Assembly: GCA_030248225.1 (NCBI GenBank)
Contig: JASANE010029400.1
Location: forward strand, 1 to 31,173
DNA: 31,173 bases
Origin: Trileptium ribeirensis
Taxonomy: Eukaryota; Nematoda; Enoplea; Enoplida; Thoracostomopsidae
Direction of reading: 5' to 3'
The notes beneath the pieces were generated by a model that was not told the DNA's origin, did no database searches, and worked only from the letters and a program-made list of their open reading frames with translations. Each line of letters begins with the position of its first letter. Within the stretch, counting starts at the first letter, position 1. Shown piece after piece: positions 23,506-31,173 of the stretch. The position numbers and the translations under genes were made by a program.

Positions 23506-23587
23506 CTGAAACCACTACATGGTCCTCCCCTTCCTCGGTATCGCAATTGGCCAAAAATCTGCGAGACTTATGGGGAAGCCAAGACAA
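23506..23587 (-). CDS. Unidentified gene model, exon 2
   Basis: 82-bp exon between TCTTTATATAG|TTG and GTGGTTTCAG|GTAAAT, a near-perfect donor. It is phase 0 to 1 with peptide SWLPHKSRRFLANCDTEEGE, then DHVVVS. GC content is well above the flanking introns. Its phases fit exons 1 and 3. The short length makes it weak alone; the strength is the donor and the chain. Confidence 0.33.
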
Positions 23588-24985
23588 CTATATAAAGATT
23601 TTAGAGACTTGGACCAATGTGACAGTACAATCTTCGAAGATTAATATTATAAAATTGACTTATTATGATCTAGACTAGTGTCTGCGACTATTAGTTTCGC
23701 CTAAATTGTAAAAAGGTTTAGCATGAGAAATCACACAAGTATTGTCATAAGAGGTCCTTGAAAGTATGTATGTTAGAATTTATCGCTAGTTACTACAAAA
23801 TCCAAGACTACTCTTGCTAGCACCTTGACCTTAATCACAAACATCGTCCAAAGTTTCAAGTACTACTGCAATTTCTGTAATTCACATTATTCTATATATA
23901 ATAGACTTTATAACATAATTTGACTAGAACACATAGCTAACCACAACTGCAAGACCGTGGCATTATTCTCGAAATGTATATTGGCAACTTAGTTATACTA
24001 CAGTAATAGAATACTTTACAAACCCGAGCACTGGAGTCAGGTAACCAAAAATCGAAAGCGACATATTGTTCGGATTTGTCCAAACCATAATTTAAAAAAT
24101 AAAATTGACACTGTAATGGGTCCGATTTAAAATAAAAAACATACTAATGTTCAATAGAACAAACATACATCATGCACTAAGGTTTAATATTTAAAATGAG
24201 GTGAGTGGAGTATTTATCCACTCGTATCCACGTTGGTTACTTCGTTTTAACCACATTCTGGACATGTTACTAAACCTACAGGACAGTTCCGGAGCCAAAT
24301 TTTGACACTAAAATAATCAAATTTTGAGACTTTTTCTATATTGATTATGACAGGCAAGCTGCCAGGGTGGCGCAAGGAGGAGGGCCGGCAACGCAAAAAA
24401 TCTGAAAAATAGTATTCTTATCCATTCGTTCCGGAGCGAATTTTCATTGGTAACCAACAACTGTAACTAGTAAAGTTTAAATGCAATTTGTTTCCTCTAT
24501 TCATAATAATTTGTTATGCAGATATTTTCTCAAATTTCTACTTATGCAAAGGCTGTGTAAATTTTACGCAACGGAATATTTTATAATTATAAAAAAATTT
24601 TCCTCCCCTCGACTTTAATGAACTATCATTGTATTGTTTTGTTGTTGGGCTTTAATGAACTGAATTAAGAACCTTGCAATAGGTACTAACTATCTTTCAT
24701 TTCATCTCCCTGCAGATCAAGTAGTGATATCACTATATAATTATTATAAATTTCACAACTGTTACAACATAATGAAGCAAATTCTCGGTTAGGCTTTATA
24801 CAGCTATAACTTACTTACTTTACTTTATACTGTTATGACTAGTAATTATCTAAAACAGTATATGGCCGGGTTTTAAGGCAGATAATACATTGTACACGTG
24901 GGATTCCACGAAATTACGCAAATTTCCGCTATATATTACGAATCGCAGCAGTACAGCTTGTCCGCACCCTCATTGCAATAAATAC

Positions 24986-25159
24986 TTGATATCCATGGTT
25001 CACGCCCAGATTAATCTTTCGGAAGATATTGCTGTTAGATTTAAGCAGTTCAATATAATTTTTGCACGTGAACGTGCAGGCACCTGGAGCAATTTGGTCC
25101 AGGCACATTGTTATTGAAATTGTGTGGATGAAATTGGCACTCATAAACAAATAAAATGA
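24986..25159 (-). CDS. Unidentified gene model, exon 1 with start codon
   Basis: The acceptor-like AGGTAATTGCAG| at 25160 is followed 15 bases later by ATG (25144-25142), then 53 codons to ATATCAA|GTATTT in phase 0. The peptide starts MSANFIHTISITMCLDQIAP and has several cysteines (CTFTC). With exons 2-4 the model gives about 360 aa. An acceptor this close before the ATG and only about 190 bp after the arrestin stop would suit a trans-spliced downstream cistron if this is a nematode. Alternatively an upstream exon exists or the model is wrong. The region is also open on the plus strand (24890-25117), which I take as the shadow. Confidence 0.33.
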
Positions 25160-25232
25160 CTGCAATTACCTGACGCTATAATATTATTGTACTTTCCAGC
25201 TTATTGATAAAAGCAGGAGAAATAATTATAAA

Positions 25233-25238
25233 TTTATT
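25233..25238 (-). terminator. AATAAA poly(A) signal downstream of the arrestin gene
   Basis: The minus strand reads AATAAA here, 113 bases after the arrestin stop at 25353-25351. A second AATAAA (25363-25358) overlaps the last codons of that frame and could be used instead, giving almost no 3' UTR. Confidence 0.4.
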
Positions 25239-25350
25239 AAACAACTGACGCTTTTACTGTGTGTCGCAGACACTGATAAAAATAAAACTAGTGTCAATAC
25301 AATATGCCGTAAAATTAACAAACAAAAATATTGAAAGCAAATAAACATAG

Positions 25351-25587
25351 TCACAACTTTATTGCCTGAATCATAACACTAATTTTCAAGACAATGGTAG
25401 GCATTGCTAAGAAAATAGGAACAAGACAAAATGTCCAGTACATGCGGATTGTGGGGTGGTGCGGCCACTTGGATTTTTTTTCTGATTTAGAACAGGTGTC
25501 GTCTGGCAGGTGCGCTCTGGCAAAAGGTTGAGCCAGGCAAATACTCCCTGTCGAATGTTTCGGCCCCCCGCAGAAAACAACTCCCAG
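25351..25587 (-). CDS. Arrestin-domain protein, terminal exon
   Basis: Acceptor AATTCTTTGACAG|CTG, 130 bp after the previous exon, phase 0 as required. LGVVFCGGPKHSTGSICLAQ continues naturally from the YMLK that ends the previous exon and fits the last beta-strands of an arrestin C-domain, where the family usually has a hydrophobic LPIVIG-like strand. After about 27 residues the sequence turns polar and basic (TCSKSEKKSKWPHH), then ends in a hydrophobic stretch (YWTFCLVPIFLAMPTIVLKI) before TGA. A membrane-like tail is unusual for arrestin-domain proteins, so the last 30 codons may instead be an unspliced intron or a misread end. Confidence 0.6.
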   Translation of the reverse strand: MGVVFCGGPKHSTGSICLAQPFARAHLPDDTCSKSEKKSKWPHHPTIRMYWTFCLVPIFLAMPTIVLKISVMIQAIKL

Positions 25588-25717
25588 CTGTCAAAGAATT
25601 AAACCCGTATGAGGCGACTTATTAGATATTTTAGCAACTTGCATCGAAAAACGCAAATTTTTAAGCAACGTATACGCGGTAATGAACAAAATCATCGTTG
25701 CAGCCACGTTTGATTAC

Positions 25718-25906
25718 CTTGAGCATATAATCAACAGATAACAGCTTGCATCCGCCCAGCTTCGTTGGTGGTAAAGGCGGTATAGCAAGTGGCTCACGAT
25801 GCCATATTAGCGCGTCTCCGGGATCGACTTGACCGTGTGATACAAGGCCAATTTTTTCAACGCCAGTGAAATAGCGGCTCCCGGTATTTGCGATACAAAT
25901 TAGATT
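25718..25906 (-). CDS. Arrestin-domain protein (Arrestin_C), internal exon
   Basis: 63-codon exon between AAATTTTAG|AAT and CTCAAG|GTAATC, phase 0 to 0. The translation holds the best-conserved stretch of the arrestin C-terminal domain: HGQVDPGDALIWHREPLAIP, then PLPPTKLGGCKLLSVDYMLK. The family pattern is G.V.PG....W....L.IPPLPP..L.GC.ii.V.Y.L, which I know best from nematode ARRD-type and animal ARRDC proteins. These are cytoplasmic adaptors that bind membrane cargo such as receptors and help recruit ubiquitin ligases or trafficking machinery. The N-terminal arrestin domain is not found upstream within the window. A 48-bp phase 0-0 candidate at 26304-26351 has no arrestin similarity. The gene is therefore partial here, or its 5' exons lie beyond 31173. 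Confidence 0.85.
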
Positions 25907-27220
25907 CTAAAATTTACACTAATTTCACATTGTAATGGCGTCATTTTAATAAACAGTATTAATAGCACGCAGGATATAAAATATGACAGCTCCTAATATA
26001 CTGTCGCAATCCTTATAACGCATTAAAACACAAGATTAAAAACATTTGATGCAAGCAGAGATCACAGTACGCCCGTGAAAGCACATTGTAGTAAGTACAC
26101 AAAGTTATAACGGCACACAGACACATCACAATATCGCATTACTTGAAACCAGATCGTGCGAATTACATCCGAATTAACAAGTTACAACCGTGCCAATGTT
26201 TCAACATAGCGCTTACAAAAAACCATTTTGCCATCAGAGTTATCACTCTGCGTCATAACATATAAGCCATGACTATGGTACGGTGTTCCATAAATCCAGA
26301 TACCTCGGTAACATCGTCATATAACAGGTATCGGAATAAGGGTAATGTATCCTAAAATGTCTAACTTTTATCTAAACTTCAAAGATTGTACAGTAGGCTT
26401 TGTGATTCACTGTTATAGCTTGGTTTTCTAAACTACGGTGGCGGCAGCATTTCCAAGTTACCCTTATCAAAAAAGGATGCAGCCAGTTCGTGGCACATGG
26501 GAAAAATTTGGGCATTTGAAGTTAGATATTTGAATTTGTAAATTTTCAAGAAAATGCACTAAGTCACATGGCATATAGTATCATTTTAAAATCAATCTAG
26601 TTTCTACATTTTTAGATATATGGCCATATTTTTTGCTCAAACGCCGATGTTCCTAAAAGTTTCTCGAATCATATTTTGCTATTGTTCTAGATTGCAAGTT
26701 ATTTTAAATCAGGACCAACATGGTCATAAAGAATATCATGGGCACATTTTAAAAACCATGACACTGTGTGTTTCTTTAATTTAATCTACTATTCCATAAG
26801 AGAAACTGCAACATCAAAACTCGAATTCTAAAATATAGATAAACCTAAAAGAAACTATAAATTGTGAACGGCGAAAAATCGGTTAAGTCCGAAATGCGGT
26901 AAAATTCGACAGGTCTTTAGATTACAACTCAGCCATGATAACAAAATTCTCCAAAAAATTAGCGAAAAGATAAAGTCTAGCTCGATAGGTATACAAACAG
27001 TTTGACTGCAATAAATTTGTCAGTTGTGAAAAAATGAAACACAAATCTATGCAGTATTGAAATTGGAAGTAGTTTAGGAATCAACGGATAACCTGACAAT
27101 GAACGCTCCATCGTCTCTTTGGCCGAAAACAAATTTAAATACACTAAAATTAACCTCATACTAACAATCAAATCGGACTTAGTCCTATGTAGCGAACGCC
27201 AAAACTACTTTCCCAAAAGG
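25907..27220. other. Upstream of the arrestin exon: dispersed-repeat-like sequence
   Basis: No arrestin N-domain motif seen on the minus strand. From about 26430 the minus strand reads like an old interspersed repeat, including a short frame FFDKGNLEMLPPP ending in TAG. The frame at 26977-27171 (minus) is unrecognised. I found no terminal repeats that would bound an element. Confidence 0.35.
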
Positions 27221-27331
27221 TCATAAAAACATCTCTGCAAACAGTAGCTTCTCGGTATCCTTGAACTCAGTGATTTGTGGCTTGTCACCCACTAAAATAT
27301 AACAGAAATCATCAGCGAACCGAAAGAATTG
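27221..27331 (-). pseudogene. Possible reverse-transcriptase relic (FADD box)
   Basis: A 36-codon frame between stops begins QFFRFADDFCYILVGDKPQI. FADD followed by a hydrophobic strand resembles the catalytic box of non-LTR retrotransposon reverse transcriptases. It carries no other RT motif and stops ahead and behind, so if real it is a dead fragment. With so short a match, chance or an unrelated repeat-encoded peptide is possible. Confidence 0.22.
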
Positions 27332-27809
27332 TCAGGATATCCTGTTATCCCGAAATCTCGGATAAAATCCGGATAAGAAACCATGTCCAGATATCCTTGC
27401 CCCAAACTACTCATACCTCACCATCACTGGTGTGTTAAAAATTCGAAATTTTTATTTATTGTGCATTGTATTTCCTATACACCGATTTGTTGCCCAAAAT
27501 TCAGCAAAACAGATACCGGTTGAAAATGGTCGTCCTGGCCACACGGCATCTCTGACATTTTAGATGGTATCGCCTCATACAGACGCCATATTACAAAAAC
27601 AAAATATCATCCTCACATCGATGGTGCAACTTTATTATGCAGTATTATCAAAATATCAGTTTTCCAAATATGACCTGAATTATAAACTAGTAACTCTATC
27701 GAGATTGCAGTGAAGCATAGGTACATTTACGCCTTTAGCGTGCACAGCCAATCAGATCTCGATAGTATATGTCGATATGCCATATGCGGATATCACACAC
27801 TACCGCACA

Positions 27810-28981
27810 AGTTAGAACAAAATTAATACCGGCAATAAGTTTCCCATGCCCCAAAACCCCCAAGTGCAAGCTATCCCCCATATGCTTCCCACTAAAATTA
27901 GGAATTTTAGGTCGATGAACTATGGCGGCGCCATACCCCCGTGTCCATAGAACCATGGATCGCAGAGCAAAATCAACACCAGTAATGAGTTTGCCATGCC
28001 CCAACACCCCAAAGTAAAACTTTTTAGCCGCCCAGGAAGTCAGAACAATTTTCGAATTTTGAGTCGGAGAACCATTGGGGCACCATACCTCAAACCCCAT
28101 AACACTAGAACCGGAACGCTAATCGAAAAACAAAAAACAGGCATCGGCATTCATAATTTTACTGTGAAATAAAACCAAGCAGAGAAAAACATTCAAAAGT
28201 TGAGATAAAAATAAGCTTGGTTCAGTGAAGGATACTAAAATGGGGCGAAAAATCCTCATTTGACCTGTGACCCCGGACCTTGGGGGCGCCATACCCTCGT
28301 ACCCATGGGTCACAGAGCAAAACCAATACCGGCAATAGGTTTCCCATGCCCGACAACCCCAAGTGAAAATTTTCAGCCGCCCAGGACGTCAGAACAAATT
28401 TTTGAAGTTTGGGTCGGGGAACCATTGGGGCACCATACCTCAAACCCCACAACTCTAGAACCGGAGCCTTAATCGAAAAAGAAAACAGAGGCATCAGCAT
28501 TTATCATTTTACTATGAAATAAAACCAACAAGAGAAAAAAATTCACAAGTTGCGACAAAAATAAGCTTGCTTCCGTGAAGATTACTAAAATGAGGTGAAA
28601 CCCCCTCATTTTTACCTCTGACTGGAACCATGGGGCGTCATACCACCGTACGAATAGAACCATGGGTCACAGAGCAAAACCTGCACCGTCAATGAATTTC
28701 CCATGCCCGAAAACCCCCAGGTAAAACTTATCAGCCGCCCAAGAAGTCAGAACAAATTTTCAAATTTTGGGTCGAGGAATCATACCCCCAATTTATATCA
28801 AACCCCATAAATCAAGAACCGGAGCCTTAATCGGAAAACAAAAAAGCATCGGCATTTATCATTTTACTATGACATAAAACCATCCAAAATTTTAAAGTTA
28901 AGATAAAAATAACCTTGCTTCCGTGAAGGGTACTAAAATGGGGCCAAAAATAACCACATTTTGAACACTGACCCACGAACA
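27810..28981. repeat. Tandem repeat, period about 350-358 bp, roughly 3.3 copies
   Basis: GAACCGGA(G/A)C recurs at 28108, 28458 and 28816. Between them the units share TTTCCCATGCCC, CAGCCGCCCA, ACCATTGGGGCACCATACC and TAAAACCAAGCAGAG-like blocks. The left end holds a rearranged partial copy (27810-28107) with an internal deletion; the right copy fades near 28981. Copies have diverged more than in the 274-bp array. Frames on the minus strand (27735-28100, 28119-28500) repeat the same peptide blocks (LTSWAA, GHGKL) because the DNA repeats; I do not call them genes. Confidence 0.9.
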
Positions 28982-29110
28982 AGACCCCAAATCAAAAAAA
29001 GGCTCGGGATTTAGACGGTAAATCGACTATACCGGTTTGAATGAGCTCATGAAAATCGGTTCAGGCGTTCTTGAGTTATGACTGATCACACACACAGACG
29101 GAATTTAAAA
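28982..29110. repeat. Conserved-looking tail next to the 350-bp repeats
   Basis: Contains ATGAAAATCGGTTCAGGCGT followed by TCTTGAGTTATGACTGATCA and CACACACAGACGG. This wording resembles tails I have seen in dispersed repeats of many invertebrate genomes, so the tandem units plus tail may be one element. The family cannot be named from the sequence alone. Confidence 0.4.
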
Positions 29111-29283
29111 GAATTAACCCCTGAAACACACAATCTCTACTACGTTTCACTACGTTCTGAAAATAACACGAAAAATTGAAATTCCTTAATTTTGACCAAC
29201 AGTGCGTTTCGTGCTTGTTGCCAGTGAATAACTAGTTCGTACGGACAGTAACTCGTTGGTTTCACTTTTTGATCCGTATATAC

Positions 29284-30096
29284 CAGGGAATAACCGGAAC
29301 CGGAACCAGCAACCGGAACCGTCCATTTAAACAGGATCCGGAACCGGAACCTGGTAAATTATTGGTTTATATGATTCTAAGATAAAATAATAGATAGAAG
29401 GTAATTTTCTGATCAGTGGTCAGAGACACTGTTTAGGCTAGCGTTAGACAAACAGTGCCCGCCAGTTAGATGATAATGATGATAACTTTCTAATCAGAAT
29501 GCTATAAATGAGATACACAGTGATGCTGCTCGCACAGTTTCAATAAATACAGTTCATTCCCAAGGAAGCAGTTTCTGCTTGCGTAGCAGATAACGTTACT
29601 TCAATTTCACCTGATTTACAAAAATTAAAGCGCACCGGCTGGTGCTTGATGCAATTTATGTTAGCCAAGCACAGGCTAAGTACTTCGACGTAAGCCATAC
29701 TCTGTTACCGCCTTGGACCGGTAAAGATAATTTCTCGAACGTACCCCACAGACTTTCAGAATGTGTGAAAGAGCTGCGGGATGTATCTACCTGGCTTTGA
29801 TTTAACCAACTCCTGCAGGTCATGATAAAAAATTCCAGTTCAAATTATGTGCCTTATTAACTGTTCACACGGCAAATTGGTTAGTTAATCTTTTCTTTTG
29901 CTTGGTTGAAAACGAGCTTGATCATTGTATAATATATATTACATATGTTTGGATTAGCAGCCCGAAACAAAAAACGTGGAAAATTTCAAACAAAAATTTT
30001 AAACCGGAATTCCGGTTCCGGTATGGTTTTTGCCCTTTGCCGGAACCGCAACCGGAACACGATTTTCGCCGGAACCGGAATTCCGGTTACTCCCTG
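29284..30096. mobile_element. 813-bp non-autonomous hAT-like element
   Basis: Ends are CAGGGAATAACCGGAACCGG on the left and CCGGAATTCCGGTTACTCCCTG, read inward as CAGGGAGTAACCGGAATTCC, on the right, so the terminal repeats match at 15 of the first 16 bases. GTATATAC directly flanks both sides (29276-29283 and 30097-30104): a perfect 8-bp target duplication, the hallmark of hAT transposases, whose ends commonly start CAG. Subterminal regions (to about 29355 and from about 30000) are packed with CCGGAACC/GGTTCCGG in both orientations, likely transposase-binding repeats. The centre is AT-rich with no transposase frame. The intact duplication and ends suggest a fairly recent insertion. Confidence 0.88.
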
Positions 30097-30198
30097 GTAT
30101 ATACCTATACCCTTCTGAAAAGCTGCTAGCGGCGATAAATATATATTTGATTTCAGGATTAAAAATAGGAATCTATCGCCATTTTTACAATTACAATA

Positions 30199-30505
30199 GT
30201 ACACAAAGGGTAGAACGAATCTACAGGTTTTCGGAGCTGCAGGGAATGATGACGATAATTATTTCTATTTTGATAAATTTCAAAAGTTTCGGAATTCTAT
30301 TTTACAGGGTGAAAAAATAACGATCGCTGCGGCTTCCAAATTGATCGATAATAGCATCTGGGATACTTTTAGTACATTGCTGGTGCATAACTGCACGCCT
30401 GAAACATTGAAAAGCCTCCGGAAGTACATTATAAATTTAAGCGTTTGCTTGTTTGGCTATCGGCATAATACGCCTGCTAATTTTCGTGGTTCGTCAAAAG
30501 GATAA
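30199..30505 (+). CDS. Unassigned open frame, possible exon
   Basis: About 100 codons open from a TAG to TAA at 30503-30505, with no early ATG. A good acceptor, TTCTATTTTACAG|GGT, sits at 30307, so the likelier exon is 30308 onward (phase 0): ITIAAASKLIDNSIWDTFST, then LVHNCTPETLKSLRKYIINL. This is convincingly protein-like but I know no match, and several frames this long are expected by chance in the window. A donor is not obvious (AAGC|GTTTGC near 30441 is weak). Confidence 0.2.
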
Positions 30506-31173
30506 AATTGTCGCCCCTCGAAATCACCATATAAAAGCGCTTTAATACTAGACAATTCATTCCCACCTTGTTTATCTTCACATCCTTGTAGAAAGGTCCC
30601 CCTTTAGCTTTAGAGAGTAGGGTCGTCAAATCATGTATCAAAATTTTTTTTCCGACCATTACCCAAATTTTCGTGGTTTGGTCGTTTAAAAAACAAAATT
30701 TTGCTCTCTACCGCTCCGAGATATTTTTTTGCGGATAAATAATAATAACCCCAAGCCTGACCGTCAAACAAATTTCAGTCCATGATACCATGACCCCAGA
30801 AACAAAAAAGTAACCCCCGGTACCCCTTGAGGGGTAAGGTCAAAAGGATCGCGTAGTGCACGACAAGTTTACACAATGATTTTCAAGTGTGTCATTGTCT
30901 CCGTCAAGAAATCATCATGAGGTCTTGCTTTCACTAATATCACTTGCTGCGCCATTGCCATATTTCATTCTAATTAGCATCGAATAGAATTTTTTAGTTT
31001 TCATTTCTACCAATCCAACGAGATATGTAATCGAGAAATAATATATCGCTAAATTAAGCTAACACTATAAAAAAGGCTAGACGTATTGGATCCATGATAT
31101 GACTAAACATGTTAGCATTATTACGAATGAATTTTTTGCAACTAAAACTTCTATGCCAATATTTTCAAGTTAA
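30506..31173. other. Repeat-like sequence to the window end
   Basis: AATTTTCGTGGTT occurs twice (about 30480 and 30666), and blocks such as CTCTACCGCTCCGAGATAT and CCCCCGGTACCCCTTGAGGGG read like dispersed repeat. The latter is a short GC-rich inverted repeat. No protein or RNA gene is supported. Confidence 0.35.

Noticed and set aside
24890..25117. 75-codon plus-strand frame
   Set aside because: Overlaps the minus-strand exon model at 24986-25159, which has better splice context; one of the two is a shadow and neither is certain.
26304..26351. 48-bp phase 0-0 exon candidate just upstream of the arrestin exon
   Set aside because: Splice sites are acceptable, but the peptide (DTLPLFRYLLYDDVTE) does not resemble the expected arrestin region and the exon is too short to trust.
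27735..28500. Minus-strand frames of 121, 64 and 92 codons with similar peptides
   Set aside because: The peptides repeat because the DNA is a tandem repeat; frames are open by virtue of local GC content and shift between copies.
1..31173. CRISPR arrays, bacterial operons, ribosome binding sites, rRNA genes
   Set aside because: None seen; split genes and transposon types point to a eukaryotic nuclear genome.

Overview
This window is AT-rich, gene-poor animal DNA, apparently nuclear and from an invertebrate. It has GT-AG introns, long non-coding stretches, short non-autonomous transposons and satellite arrays, and no operon-like run of long ORFs. The two genes that can be named, a Golgi-type sulfotransferase and an arrestin-domain protein, both look most like the versions I know from nematodes. 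I cannot name the species.

Layout. (1) 168-9617, minus strand: a two-exon Sulfotransfer_2-family gene predicted to encode 360 aa. Exon 1 (8965-9617) carries the membrane anchor and the 5' PAPS loop; exon 2 (168-597) carries the 3' phosphate-binding RDP..R..SGF motif. They join across an 8.4-kb intron that holds a seven-copy array of a 274-bp repeat (6141-8059). (2) 9618-14160: the sequence upstream of that gene. It starts with a TATA-like motif and an 11-copy array of a palindromic TACCTGCAGGTA-type motif spaced 18-21 bp, followed by several weak plus-strand exon candidates. (3) 17270-18165: a cluster of small inverted-repeat elements, namely a Harbinger-like MITE with a TAA target duplication beside a compound fold-back element whose loop is inverted between copies. 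(4) 21169-25159, minus strand: a four-exon gene model of unknown function (about 360 aa), assembled from phase-compatible exons. (5) 25351-25906, minus strand: the 3' end of an arrestin-domain gene. Only about 190 bp separate its stop from the first exon of the next model, a spacing like that inside nematode operons. (6) 26200-30100: dispersed-repeat debris with a possible reverse-transcriptase relic, a 350-bp tandem repeat, and a complete non-autonomous hAT-like element with an 8-bp target duplication. (7) 30199-31173: a plus-strand open frame of uncertain status and more repeat-like sequence.

The sulfotransferase, and the arrestin C-domain exon at 25718-25906, rest on protein motifs; the arrestin terminal exon rests more on splice phase and weaker similarity. 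The transposons rest on terminal repeats and target duplications. The remaining exon models were found by eye from splice sites and reading phase; in DNA this AT-rich, open frames of 20-100 codons arise by chance, so they are scored low.
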